Shown piece by piece: positions 1-11,831 of a DNA stretch of 64,000 nucleotides (positions are counted from its first letter, which is position 1; every line of letters starts with the position of its first letter). A model generated the notes under the pieces. The model saw only the letters and a program-made list of their open reading frames with translations. It had not been told where the DNA came from and did no database searches. The DNA comes from Cheiracanthium punctorium (Eukaryota; Arthropoda; Arachnida; Araneae; Cheiracanthiidae): contig JAWZYV010016927.1 of NCBI GenBank assembly GCA_038373885.1, forward strand, positions 1 through 64,000, read 5' to 3'. Position numbers and translations under genes: made by a program.

Positions 1-1502
1 TGTAAGCAGACTAAAATAGTACAGTATGGCCTCTTTAGTAGTTCATTTGCATAAGACGTCACTCCGCATGTTATGAAGTCCAGACCGTTTCTATAAGCCA
101 TTTCACGTATTGTACTCCGCTTGTTTCATCGCTATTTTTTCCAGCAATCCGCTTAAGAAGTCACTTTTAAGAGTGCGATGTACGCTAATATGAAAAAGGG
201 GCCAAAATATGAAAAAAAAATCTAAATCAATTTTGGCATAGTGCGGAAAAGTTGCGTAATGGGCTACTTAGATCTCACAAAAACTTTCAACAATATTATT
301 CAATATTTAGCTGCGGACTACCGACACTGAAAAACAGAATAAATAGAGAAAAGATCAACTTTTGTTACAAATTATGTTTTGGAGAACTAATTTGAACTTT
401 TTACAGGCATACCATCAAAATGTTACGTAATGGGTCAGTTACAGCCTAATTGTTTTTTGTAATTTCTCTCAATATTTTACCGTGTCTATCTAATGTCGAA
501 AATTGAAAAATTTCTGATTTTCAAAAAAGGCTGTACTACGAAATTTAGTTTTCGAAATTACAATTGACATTTTAAATAACAATAAATCTATAATTATATC
601 GTAATTTAGCATTACATATTTTTACTATATTAATACTAACATATTGGTTTAAATTACACCCAGACAGGAAACAGATTAGAACAAAAATGTACAAATTTCC
701 GATGTCTTTACAATTGAATTCAGGTGTTAGAATAATATTGCGTTTTGTATCAAAACAGTGGAAGTTCTTTAATTACTTGCAGGAATTCGTAAATTTTTCG
801 CACTATGCCATCATCCATTTCGATATTTTTTTTTTTTTTAACCGATTTCGGCCCATTCTAATGCACGGACTGGGCCCTATTTCTTAGTGAAGTTATCTCA
901 ACAAACACACCAGTTTTGTTAGCAGAACTGTCAGCATTTCCCCTCACAAATATTATTTGACTTATCAACAAATTTTAGGAATTTTTCCAGAACTATTTTT
1001 CTATTCGATTTTTCTACGATGACAGATGTACGATCAGGAACAGGTCTAGCGGGAGAAGCAAAACTGGAGCACCTACCCTGAACGATGTGTTGCGTTGACT
1101 AACAAAATCAAGTATTCTTTCAAAGTAGGAGGTGCCAAAACTAAACTTTGAGTGCTTTGCTGAGAGGGGCGTCGAAATTCAAGTTTGGTCCGTCCACTGC
1201 GTAAAATTAAATAATACGTACTGTCTTTACATACTACTTTCCTTAATGTGTTACTCATTTATTAATTTAAACTTTTAGTATACTATTTTATATAATATAC
1301 TAAGTAAATTAAAAATAGGTATACTTGTTATATAATTATTTATAATTTTTTATTGCATATAATATACTATACTTCGCTTAAGAAGTCACTCTGCTTTGTA
1401 AGTAATTTTGAAGTGGTCCCGAGAGTGATGTATTAAAAAGGTTTGACTGTATTAGAAAGTCAGCGGGCCAATCTAAATGCCATGAAAATTAAACAAACTT
1501 AC
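1..1502 (-). other. Intron of lectin copy 1 (second fibrinogen intron)
   Basis: This stretch lies downstream of the first fibrinogen exon on the minus strand and aligns along its length with 27906-29428 (copy 2) and more loosely with 60245-61602 (copy 3). It holds no coding exon. It serves as the copy 1 version of the shared intron and lacks the 276-bp insertion found in copy 3 at 60941. Confidence 0.75.
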
Positions 1503-1672
1503 TGTCCAGCCTCCTCCACTAGTCTGCATGTCACAATACACTTCCAGTGATTTTCCCTCGGTCACTCGGCTCACAGGCCATATTTCATAAACACCACTCT
1601 TGTTATGACCCATATGCAGCAAGTCAGCACAATCAACGGCTTTCTGGCTTGCATTATCTGCACAGTTTCTAC
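1503..1672 (-). CDS. Copy 1 exon: first fibrinogen-domain exon
   Basis: This 170-bp exon encodes 56 residues from RNCADN to GGGWT. It enters in phase 1 and leaves in phase 0 through a GTAAGT donor. It is nearly identical to the exons at 29429-29598 and 61603-61772. Confidence 0.9.
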
Positions 1673-2938
1673 CTTAGAAAATAGCGTAAGGTAAAACAAT
1701 TGGTATAATACTGAATAAAATGTTTAGATCTGTTATAAAATATTTTGCGCTAATTCCCCATCCCCCTCCAAATAAAATGACGCGAATAAAAGATGTGAAT
1801 ACAAATTAGGTAAGACAATTTTCATTCTTCGGAAACTTACATTTTTTAGTAAAATTCAAATATTATTTTTAGATTGTGTTTTGCATTAAGTTCGACAGTG
1901 TACAATTTCCTAGACGAAATGGAGAATGCAAAGATGTTACATGGAAAGATGATACATTTATTTGGGGACCCTGTGGGTAGTGGCTATCACTAACTTAAGC
2001 CCATTCCGGAAATCCATTTCTGACACATTCCATGTTCGGTGTTTAGATTGTGTAATTTAACTGACTGACTTTGGCATAAATGGGTCACTTTATGCCTCTT
2101 TCTTGTCTAAACGTTTAGCTTCCTTAGATGGCTCCATATTTTATTCATGCAATAGAACATCTAAATTTTTTTAATGTTCAAAACTAGTCTAAAGACGACT
2201 CAACTCTCCCACTTCCTCCTATCTTGATATATTAGACTATATATAGATAATTATATTGATTATTATACAGACTTGATATTTATATTGATTATATAGCATA
2301 TTAGACTGTTTAAGGGGTAACAAAAAGAAAGTTTATATTATTTTTTAATTATTTAAAATGATTTAATTCTCAGAAACATGAAAATTAATTCAATAACGTT
2401 GACACTGAAGGCGAATAAATTCTGCATAATGTCTAAAACAGAAATTTAGGATTTTGTTAAGCTTTCAGAATTTGAAAACAATAAATCGTATTCATTTACT
2501 GATTAAAAAAAAACTTTTAGTAATCTATATTGTGATTATTTGAATTAAAAGTATTTTTATCTTATTTCCTTGTAAATAGCACACTTACATGCGGGAATTC
2601 TGTATTTTGCTTTCGTGATCATATCAACGGCTATGTCCAAGTAAGTTGTCGAAATTTCTTTCTGGCTGCAAATGGAAGTTACATTGCAGTTGACACGCCA
2701 TGCCAAAGCTAGCGTAACCAAAATTAGATATTTAATCCTAAAAACAGAGGTGTTATGTAAATTAAAAATCTGCGTTAGTTAACTGTTTCTTAAATGTATA
2801 TCAAAATCTATAAGCAAAAACTATAAATAAATAGATGTTTACGGTATGATGTTTGGGAATACTTAGCTAGTTGTTTTACACACATGTACTCGAATGACCA
2901 AGTAAATTAATTAAAAAAAAAGCAAAATTTACTTACAT
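1503..2938 (-). CDS. Fibrinogen-related lectin (tachylectin-5-like), copy 1, partial
   Basis: This is the 5' part of a secreted tachylectin-5-like lectin gene; its remaining exons lie left of base 1. I see three joined pieces: a leader exon ending at 2937 that supplies the AT of the start codon, exon 2589-2737 (G of the ATG, then 49 codons plus one base) and exon 1503-1672 (two bases plus 56 codons). Splice phases match and the junctions are GT/AG. The protein opens with a hydrophobic signal peptide (MIKYLILVTLALAW), then a short region with cysteines. It continues into the start of a fibrinogen C-terminal domain ([41 protein letters not shown]). Tachylectin-5 proteins bind N-acetyl groups on microbial surfaces in hemolymph; that role is inferred from family. 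This is the only copy in the window with a clean signal-peptide exon. Confidence 0.85.
2589..2737 (-). CDS. Copy 1 exon: signal peptide and N-terminal region
   Basis: This 149-bp exon begins with the G that completes the split ATG and encodes a signal peptide (IKYLILVTLALAWRVNC) plus a short N-terminal segment ending at YRIPA. It ends with one base of a cysteine codon completed by the next exon (T + GT). The acceptor is TTTTTAG and the donor GTAAGT. Confidence 0.8.
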
Positions 2939-3060
2939 TTTTAAGTCGTCAATGCAGAATTGAAACAAGGAGCTAAAAAATTAGACAAGTTTTGGTGATT
3001 CTCTTTTATTGAATGACGAAGAATGAGCACACGGTCATTACGCAGATATTGTGAACATCT
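2937..3060 (-). other. Copy 1 leader exon, probably 5' UTR
   Basis: The last two bases of this exon (2937-2938, AT on the minus strand) are followed by a GTAAGT donor, so the start codon is split by the first intron. The transcription start is not visible. The upper boundary is a guess, and an AT-rich TTTAATAAAAG near 3085 could act as a TATA-like element. Confidence 0.5.
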
Positions 3061-3833
3061 AAGATAAAAAAATTTCTTTTATTAAACTGCTTTTTTCATT
3101 TTTGTTAAGTAGTACTTCTTAGTCTGTAATGATTCATTAAGTGTCTACACTGATAAAGTGGAAAAAAGAATTTGGAAGAGAAGTTTGCAACAGACGGGTG
3201 GCCGGGAAAACCCTACACTTGATAACAGTCATTATGACAAAGTATCTTCGTGGGAAATCAAAGTTTCATTTCTTTATTCATAGTACTCTTTTCTGAAGTG
3301 TTCTTATCTGGGCTTGATTTTCACGGGAGTTCACAGGGGCTCATCTTCTGTATTTCTTTCGTTATAGTGAATTTTTGCATTAAATTAAAAATTTTAATTG
3401 ACATAATAATTGTTTCTATAGATATTAATTTACTTTTTACATGGAATATAAGCAATGGGGTATTTAAAGTTTTACTTTTTGTACAATAAATAAGATAATT
3501 AATGTTGTAATTTACGATACAACAAAATAAGGTTTATGATTTTTTTTTCTGAAATTAGTAGTGGCCAAGGCCCCAAAACTCGCCGAACGCTCGCAGCATT
3601 CGGCCCCTAATAAGGCTTATTGGTAAAAAAGAAAAAAAAGGCACAATTTCAACAGGCAAAAGCCAAAGATTGGATCGGATAGAATGTTACCGAGATGCAC
3701 ATGGCTTGGTACTTGCACGATGCTGGGTGCATAAAAATTTAAACTTCACACTAATTTTAATTATGTAAAACTATGGAATACCTTGCGTATTTGCCATCCA
3801 TGACGATTTTTCAAAATTTTGCGACTTACGTAT
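3061..3833. other. Intergenic, upstream of lectin copy 1
   Basis: AT-rich DNA that should contain the promoter of copy 1. I see no long open reading frame of coding character and no recognisable repeat. Homology to the later duplicated block starts at about 3834. Confidence 0.5.
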
Positions 3834-4640
3834 ATGTATAGTTAATAATTTCTTTTACGAAAACAGTACTTGATATGTTTTATTGGATAAAAATTTTGGA
3901 TTAGATAGGACAGCTTGCCACCAATGGCGACTTTTCTTTATTTGGAGATTTACACATGCTCACAACCAATAATTACTGGTCATGTCAGGTTTTCGGATAA
4001 ACTGTTATCCATATATTCATATGCATAATCCTTCGCAGATTGGCGTACTTAGCCCAACGAAATATATCATCTCGCCGGGCTGGCAAATTTCCAAGCTGTA
4101 CTACAGATACCATAATGGCATGGTTAACACCGCACAGGGGACTATTCGTATCAAAATCCTGGCCAAAAAAGTGAAAATTTTAAATTTGCTTAAAAACAGT
4201 AATATATGTGGTTTTGGATAGCCTAACAACTCATGCATCATGAGATACATGTTTCTCGACCATAATTCATATCCAAAAGATTCAACACTCGGTTTAAAAG
4301 CAAGTTTCTTCATTTACGGCAAGAGATTTCAGCGTTTTTTTACTTCGTCGTGCGTTTTTTACGGGCCCTTTAAATTAATTTACTGATTTGAAACTTAGCA
4401 TAATTGTAGTAAAATATATGTATTTTAATTATATGTATCTATTACCTTGAAAAAAATAATATGGCTTTATTATAAAAATTTTAAACTTTTTTTCTATGTT
4501 TTTTTCAAAAATCCACATTTCAAAAAGCTTTTTGAAGGGGTGTCAGGGCTTGTCGTGCCTAATTTAAACTATAAACGTAATTATTACAGTATTGAGTGTA
4601 TATTCCAAGAATTGTTTTTTAAAATCAGTTAAAATTAGTT
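3834..4640. repeat. Segmental duplication block, left copy
   Basis: This block matches 39538-41140 closely, starting at TATGTATAGTTAATAATTTC. The right copy carries an extra 822-bp solo LTR, so this copy shows the empty site at about 4313 (TTTACGG followed by CAAGAGATTTC). It marks the start of the duplicated unit containing lectin copy 2. Confidence 0.8.
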
Positions 4641-4689
4641 ATTCTGTTTTGGAAAAACGAATAATTGGTAATTCTAAACTCCTGTTATA

Positions 4690-6587
4690 GTCCGGGAGTC
4701 AGCGACAGATTTTGGTCAGTTATCTCTTCCCGGCCGATATTTCATGAGATGATTAAGATGTTGTGTGTTGAAGCCTGGTGATCGTCAGCTGCCGCGCCAT
4801 GGATGGGTTGGGCAGCGGCCGCCTTCCAGACACGTTAACAAAAAACAAAAAAAAAATTCAGTCATTTCCTCCCGGTTGAAAATTTCTGAAATAATAGTTG
4901 GCATAGTACTTGTTTGAAAAAAAAAAAACCGTCAGCTGGCCAAGCGGCGGTGGATTATACGTCAACTGCTCATACGAATATGTAAAAAAAATTTTTTTTT
5001 CAATGATTTCATCGCGGTTGAAAATTTGACAGATGTTAGTTTACATTCTGCTTTAAATAAAAAAAGAAGTCAGCTGGCTGTATGCCGGTGGAAAACCCGT
5101 CAGCTGGCACAGTGAAAGTGTGACGCGGAAAGGTAGTGTGGCCGCCGCTAGCCTATATCAATGCACCAGCTGACGGGTTTTCCCCCGGCATACGGCCAGC
5201 TGAATTTTTTTATTATGGCGAGAATTATGTCAACTATTATTTGACAGATTTTCAACCGGGAGGAAAAAACGCACTTTATTTTATTGGACACAACGCTCTG
5301 ATATCCTCAATAATCCTACTATTTTTCATAATTATGTATAGAAATATAAAAAAAAAACCAATCTGTGCTACTTTAAAAACATGAAAATCACCAGTTTCCT
5401 CATTTTAAGCGATTTTTTGGCATTTTCAGCTCCATTTTATTTCTCCGAGTCAAAAAAGTTTATCATTTGTGTGACAAAATTCGGCTCTGCAAGAGGAAAA
5501 GGACGTTATATTGACTTTATATCCGGCTTTGTAGGAAAAATTGTGATTCCTTCCTTTTAAATTGCTTTTCTAGATTACACAGTTTAATTTTTCTTCTCAA
5601 AAATAAATCGAGGATTTATAAGCGGACTTCGAGCCAAGGAAAGAAATCGTCTGCCTGTATATAAGAATGGCTATGTATACAAAATGAAATCTTTCGAATG
5701 CGAAAATTTTTCATGTTTTCAGAATAGCATAATTTGATCGTTTTGGGAATATAAAAATTAATATTTTGGAATTTTGAAATAGTCAGTGGAAACAGATCGT
5801 CCAAACGTTTCGGAAGGATGGATCTTTAAAAGACTCGGAGAAATAAAATGGAGCTGAAAATGCCAAAAAATCGCTTAAAAATGAGGAAACCGGTGGTTTT
5901 CATGTTTTTAAAGTAGCACAGATTTTTTTTTTTTTCTATACATAATTATGAAAAATAGTAGGATTATTGAGGATATCAGCGCGTTGTGTCCAATAAAATA
6001 AAGTGCGTTATTTCCTCCCGGTTGAAAATTTGTCAAATAATAGTTGACATAATTCTTGCCATAATAAAAAAATTCAGCCGGCCGTATGCCGGGAGAAAAC
6101 CCGTCAGCTGGTGCATTGAAATGAGCTAGCGGCGGCCACACTACCTTTCCGCGTCACACTTTTTCTGTGTGCCAGCTGACGGGGTTTCCACCGGCATACA
6201 GCCAGCTGACTTGTATTTTTATTTAAAGTAGAATGTAAACTAACATCTGTCAAATTTTCAACCGGGAGGAAATCATTGAAAAAAAAATTTTTTTACATGT
6301 TCGTATGAGCAGCTGATGTATAATCCACCGCCGCTTGGCCAGCTGACGGTTTTTTTTCAAACAAGTACTATGCCAACTATTATTTCAGAAATTTTCAACC
6401 GGGAGGAAATGACTGATTTTTTTTTTTTTTTTACGTGTCTGGAAGGCGGCCGCCGCCCAACCCACCCATGGTGCGGCAGCTGATGATCGCTATGCTTCAA
6501 CACACAACCGTCTTAATCATCTGAGAAATTATGGGCTGAGAGGATTTTGGTCGCAAAAATCTGTCGCAGGCTCCCGGACTATTATCT
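4690..6587. mobile_element. 1.9 kb palindromic (foldback-like) element
   Basis: Two arms of about 760 bp (4690-5449 and 5832-6587) are inverted copies with high similarity around a 380-bp loop. The termini share TAGTCCGGGAG and the CTGCGACAG or CAGCGACAG block. Inside the arms the motif GTCAGCTGGC and its variants recurs, next to short GC-rich tracts. The matching short reading frames on both arms (5136-5384 plus strand and 5908-6141 minus strand) are mirror images, not genes. The loop belongs to a repeat family also present near 43.2, 50.1 and 58.3 kb. I see no transposase, so this is probably a non-autonomous foldback or long-inverted-repeat transposon. Confidence 0.75.
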
Positions 6588-7447
6588 AAGAGATCTTACT
6601 ATTTGAAAATCATCAACTTTGAGTAACACACTTTGACTTATTTATTTCACACACTTTTTTATTTGGCATACAATTGTGTCATTATATTTCATGATTGTTA
6701 ACTTCACGGGATTCTACATTGCTTTGTGGTAAAGGCACGAATGATTTTATGCTGGCTAAAATTTCCAAGCCTGGCCGCCATTATGCTTATTTTTTTAGTT
6801 TATTATTATTTTCTTCTAAAATAATTGAAATTTCGAAATTTAACTCAGGTTATCGGCTTCCCCGGAATTTTCCATGGACACCTTCATCGAAACTCGTACC
6901 CCCACGGTTTCGGGGGAGATGGCGGAACAAGCTTTTGATAGCGGCGGCGGAAGCGTCCGTTACTTTTCTTTAGAATAGAGAGAAACTCTGTTTTCTCATG
7001 CACTATTATTTAATGTATAGAAATTTTCTGCGACCATTGTTAAGCTGCCTACATAAACTTCTGAAAAGAGACATTGCAACGCCAAGAAATAATCCACGTA
7101 TCCTCATGCAAATTTCAGGAGACGGATATGCAAATGATTTAATTTGCACCCGCATCTGATCACGGGGTATTCGAAAAATATTGGCACTATAAAGGCCAGC
7201 AACTTTCGCTTGTTGCTGGTCTTTGTCATAAAGAGCATCTGAGATTTTGTGTAGTATTTGCGACTCCCAGTGAAGCGTAGAAAATGCTTCTTGTGAACTC
7301 AATACCATTAGTTAATTATGAATCAATTTTTTTCTATGCGCCTTCCCTCAGATTTGAATGATTTCGATGACGAATTGTTACGTGCTTTTCACTACTAATT
7401 GTCTTTACTGATATTCAATTTATTCCGGGATTTTAAAAGGACAAGTA
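6588..7447. other. Intergenic; duplicated segment from 6880
   Basis: No gene is visible. From about 6880 (CCCCACGGTTTCGGG) to 7446 the sequence matches 41300-41840. The match resumes after 10262, which shows that the intervening 2.8 kb is an insertion. Confidence 0.7.
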
Positions 7448-7966
7448 CAGTGAAACCTCTTTGAGCGGCCACCCCCCCCGTGCCGAGAATATTTGGCCGC
7501 TCAGAGGGGTTGACCGCTCTGAAGGATTTTATTTACTATTGTAAGATAATTGCTATAATGCGCAATGTAAACAAGTCTGCCACATGTTCCTTATTTAAAA
7601 TGAAATTTAAAACTTATCTAAAGAGAAAATCGTACTTCCTTACATTTTTTTCTTACACATTTCATAAAAATGCTTTCTTACATTTACATTTTTTGAAAAC
7701 AGGATACAATTTGTGTCTGTTTTGAGTTTTTACTTTTCTCTGAAATTACCATTTTTTCAAGCTCGATTTTTACTTTAAAAAGCAGATCTCTAACCGATTC
7801 GTTTGTAACCGCTTCGGAATTTTCGATAATTTCACCGATTTTCCCTGAAGTCCTTGTGTTGAAAATCTATCTTGCTCGCCATTAGAAATATCCGGGAGTT
7901 CCTCGTCAGGGACGGAATTAGGGCCTGAAAGGCACAGAAATTCATTTATAAGAACGTTTATATGTA

Positions 7967-9307
7967 CAGCTGCGGAAAAAAGTCCCACTTGTACTTTTTT
8001 CGGCCGAAGTTCGTCGTACGGCAAAGTTACAGATACCAATCGTATACAATTGACGCACACTTTAATTTGCTATGCATAAAAATTGCATAAGGGGCCATCT
8101 ACATATTAAAATTCGTACCAACATTTTTTTTTCTCAATAGCAACCCCTAGATTTTACTTCATATTTCAAAAATTTAGCTTATTTTAACCCCGGACACCCA
8201 TTTTCAATAAATTTGGACAGAAAATGAGTGAGTTATGAGCACCCAAAATCCCCCTCCCCCTATGTTAAAATATTTTTTCATACTTCAATTCATATCTCAT
8301 ATAATATTGGTAGTAAGAAGCTGATTTTTATTCGTACTATTAGAACTAAACGACCCAAACATAATTTAATGTTATTATGATTTTTAATAAATTATTAATA
8401 TGAATTATGAATTATTAAATTAATATTCAAAAAATTATGAATAGCGACCTAGCCAAATTTCGATGGAAATAGATGCAGAAATTAATATTACATGGCTGTG
8501 CAAAATTTCAATTTTTTACGTTCAGTAGTTTAATTTATATTAAATAAAATGTGTTATTTTCATGAGTTAAGGGACCATATATAAATTTATAACGTGAAAA
8601 TACTTTGAAAATTGCATAAAATAAACGTAAATTAGATTTATTTTGTGCAAAAACACAGTAAAAGATACCAGTATTAAAAATATCAAATTTTGAAACAAAA
8701 AAAAATTGAGGTTTTTACAGTTTGATGGGGATTCTATAAAGCGTGTATTGCGTCCGCTACCATATTCCCCTAAATAAAATATTTTCCAGCTATAGAATTA
8801 GATGCAGTAGATGTATGTCTTCTAATTCAACGTCCTATTTCTGAAAAACTAACATCCTCAACTTTCCAGGCATGAATGTGACCTATTTTAATATCGGAAA
8901 CATTAGGTCTTTGGACTTAACAATTTTATCAAACAGACTTTATCATACATTATCTACAAATAGCGTTTCACAACCTACAAATCGCGTTTTTCAATTTGCA
9001 GAAAGTCCCTTAAAAACGCGCAAAAATGAATTCGCAATATCTCCTGAAATTATCGTAGAAAATTGGTGAAAATTTATATTTAGGGTAATTTGAGGGTTTT
9101 CTTTCGTTTAATAAAGTCAAAATATGGGGTTGCCATTGAGAAAAACGAAGTTGATGCAGAATTAAATATGAAGACGGCCCGTTATGCAAATTAAATTAAT
9201 AGTAAATTAAAGTACGCATTATTTGCAAACGAATGGTATATATAACTTTGCTGTACGACGAACGACGGTGAAATAAAGAGTAAGTGGGACTTTTTTTTCC
9301 GCAGCTG
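7967..9307. mobile_element. Nested TIR element (mariner-like ends)
   Basis: The ends are inverted: CAGCTGCGGAAAAAAGTCCC at left and the matching sequence, with two extra A, at right. Looser inverted similarity continues for well over 100 bp. TA precedes the left end but TG follows the right end, so the target duplication is imperfect. No transposase is visible inside. The superfamily is a guess from the TA and the end sequence. Confidence 0.55.
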
Positions 9308-9368
9308 TGCACACATCCTGTTTGTGTAAGGGAGGGGGGGGGCAGAAACTGTGGGATGGACTTCTTAA

Positions 9369-10001
9369 CCCTTTGAGGCGCAACCCTTTCCCAATGCTGA
9401 AAGAAGGGCAGCCGTTGCCATCGCTCGACTTAACTACCAGCAAGATGGCGGACGATCGAAACGTTCATCGCGTGCCACAGATCTAGAGACCCTTTTTTGA
9501 CGACAGCTGGCTGTGGATCGAAACGTTCATCGCGTGCCACAGATCTAGAGACCTAGAGACCTTTTGCTCGCGCACAGCTGGCTGTGGATCGAAACGTTCA
9601 TCGCGTGCCACAGATCTAGAGACCTAGAGACCTTGTGCTCGCGCACAGCCAGCTGTCGTCAAAAAAGGGTCTCTAGATCTGTGGCACGCGATGAACGTTT
9701 CGATCGTCCGCCATCTTGCTGGTAGTTAAGTCGAGCGATGGCAACGCCTGCCCTTTTTCAGCATTGGGCAATCTATCCAGCTGTTCTCGTGTTCTTCCAT
9801 TTTCCAGCAGATGTCAATGCTGTTAAACATAATCGTGACAATTTTTTGACGGGAAATGACGTGCTAAAAAGTAAAGGATTCTGTTGGATCTGTGTCACCC
9901 GCAACTATTTTTATAGAAATCAAATCTATTCTTCATGACTGGCAACAGTCAAAACGTCAAGAGTTTGTATCCTCACGGCCAGGACACCGCGCGTTAAAGG
10001 G
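9369..10001. mobile_element. piggyBac-like MITE containing a palindrome
   Basis: The element is flanked by TTAA on both sides (9365-9368 and 10002-10005) and has CCCTTT termini (CCCTTTGAGGCGC and CCCTTTAACGCGC inwards). TTAA duplications with CCC ends are characteristic of piggyBac elements. The interior is an inverted repeat plus tandem units (see 9384-9770). There is no transposase frame. Confidence 0.65.
9384..9770. repeat. Palindrome with internal tandem repeats
   Basis: Arms of about 130 bp (from CCCAATGCTGAAAGAAGGGC to CAGCTGGCTGTG) are inverted copies around about 9577. Between and within them a unit of 70-83 bp, GATCGAAACGTTCATCGCGT followed by GCCACAGATCTAGAGACC, occurs three times forward and once reversed. 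Confidence 0.8.
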
Positions 10002-10261
10002 TTAAGTTATTCCTGGGTCTCATATTCGACCCTAAACCTGACCTTGAGTTTTTCCGCTTAAAATTTAAGCATGGAGTGAGTAGAATTTCCGGAAAATGAG
10101 ATTGACGATTCCACTTGGTGGCCGTTTAGAGGGGGTCGGGTAGCCGCGGATAGAGGTTATTTAAACATAAGGTCTATGAGCCGGAAAATCCGTGCCATGA
10201 AAAATTAGCCGTTTAGAGGGGTGGTTGCTCGAAGAGGTTTCATATTGATAAATTTTCACTG

Positions 10262-11480
10262 TATATTGATAAATTTTCATAGCTTTGAGTTTGCGCATGC
10301 GCATTATAAGATAAATGACCTTTATTAACAAACATGGAAGCGAGCGATCTGTTTGTATAAAAGAATATGGGTAGAAAATTATTAGTAGCTTTTTAGAAAA
10401 TTTGTGGCGAGTTGGATTCTACAAATGGCCATATCTCACTACAAAGTGGCTAAATTGGTAACCCTTGCAACCATAGACGGCTGGTGCAGCGAAAAAGTGG
10501 GGCGTCAAAAGAGATGAGTGTGTAAGACAGGTACAGCTGCTATTTGTTGTTGCTGATGCTGTTAATTGGGCTTCCCTAACTTTTGATAAAATGACAAAGA
10601 TGAACCCTTGTTAGCCTGTACTGCTTTTCTTATGTCGGTTAATGTATTGAGTTTCCCTCCATCATTTTTCCGTAGATCGTTACTTATGAACTTTCAAAAA
10701 AGGAGGGGTAAGGCTCCTTAATTTTTGGAAGTCAGGGGACAGTTGCTCCTCTTGCCTCCCCAGACGAGCCGCTTACGCCTGCTACTGCCCAGAAGGGGAC
10801 AACGGACACTTCCGAATAACATATTTGGGCGTGAGAAAGTTGAAGGAAGACAGTTTTATGACAGAAAACCGTCGCTATGCTCTCAAAATTCTAAACACAG
10901 TTGTCCTATACAAATTAGGAGCAGTCCGTCTTCACATTTAAAATCAGTGGCCTTAAAAGTACTGAAAAATACACTTAATCAAAGCGCCTTTTCAGTTAAA
11001 TTTGAATAGAAATCGCCAGATTGATATGATTTTTTTCCCGATATTTTAGGTGTTCAGTGAAATGCATATTATTAATAGGTTTAGGAATGCAATATTTTAC
11101 TAATATTTCAGACTAGAAGTCAAAGCCTGTTCTGGAGGCAATTACAGCGCGAGCTAGAAAAAAAAATTTCACGAAAATATATCTACACTCAATATATTTA
11201 ATCTTAGTCCACATAAATAGAATAATTTCATATACAATTTTTATTATATACCCATATCGAATTTCATGTTCTTCTGGAAACGCGCGGAAACTTTGCGCTT
11301 TCGAACGATTTCATTTTGTGTACACAACCCCTCTTATATCAATGCTTCAAGCAGACAATGCTTCAAGTAATAAAAGGTCTCATACTACCCTATTTTCTCT
11401 TATTATGCTTGTTTATATTTTCATTTCACTCTGATAACAAAGAATTTGAAAAACAAAGCTACAACCATTATCAAAACATT
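10262..11480. repeat. Segmental duplication block downstream of lectin copy 2
   Basis: This segment matches 41850-43140 with a few indels. It lies beyond the poly(A) signal of copy 2 and shows no coding potential. The part at 11115-11330 is a fragment of the dispersed repeat family also seen near 42.9 and 58.0 kb. Confidence 0.75.
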
Positions 11481-11486
11481 TTTATT
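11481..11486 (-). promoter_or_regulatory. Poly(A) signal of lectin copy 2
   Basis: AATAAA on the minus strand, about 60 bases past the stop codon. It is conserved at the same place in copy 3 (53146-53151). Confidence 0.55.
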
Positions 11487-11544
11487 TTTATAGGAGAAGA
11501 CAAAAAGAAAAAAAATGTAACATATAGAATACCACTTCTTTCAT

Positions 11545-11831
11545 CTACATAGGAGTCACAGAAGATGTAGGTTTGAAGTGTTTAGGTCTGATTTTGATTT
11601 CTGTCGACTCCAGAGATTCACGGTGTCCTTTCCAAGAATGCCAGTTAACTCCATCCGCATCACTTTCGTGTTTTCCCTTTAGGTAAAGGCCATTTAAATT
11701 AGAATGATGACATGCATTGTACCACCATCCACCTTTGTAAACCTGGGCACAATTCTTTTCTGCATGATTATCATTGTCTTGGTCTTTTGTGGAAAACTTT
11801 TGATCATTATGCTGCGATATCATAGAGTCAC
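11545..11831 (-). CDS. Copy 2 last exon: calcium loop and ligand pocket
   Basis: This 287-bp exon completes a glycine codon across the junction, then encodes [20 protein letters not shown] to SSVTPM and a TAG stop. It contains the acidic calcium loop and the NC...ACH pair with the Trp/Tyr-rich pocket. It differs from the copy 3 exon at only a few residues. Confidence 0.92.

Larger units (their letters stand above)
7448..10261. mobile_element. Tigger/pogo-like non-autonomous element, 2.8 kb
   Basis: The element is bounded by TA dinucleotides and inverted ends (CAGTGAAACCTCTTTGAGC at left; the reverse complement at right reads TGAAACCTCTTCGAGCAACC). The paralogous segment at 41840 has no such insertion. 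No transposase frame is recognisable, so it is non-autonomous. It contains two nested elements, at 7967-9307 and 9369-10001. The right terminus has a 16-bp duplication of flanking DNA between the inverted repeat and the final CTG. Confidence 0.75.

Noticed and set aside
5136..6141. Matching 77-82 residue frames beginning MWPPLA on opposite strands
   Set aside because: They are mirror images produced by the palindrome. They cross repeat arms and have no domain or supporting signals.
7006..7308. 100-residue minus-strand frame with a similar 93-residue frame at 41424-41705
   Set aside because: The frames lie in duplicated DNA and diverge by frame-changing indels, without a recognisable domain. 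Shared ancestry explains the similarity.
9400..9720. Repeated units that could suggest a CRISPR array
   Set aside because: The units are 70-83 bp, directly adjoining and partly inverted, with no unique spacers, in a eukaryotic transposon.
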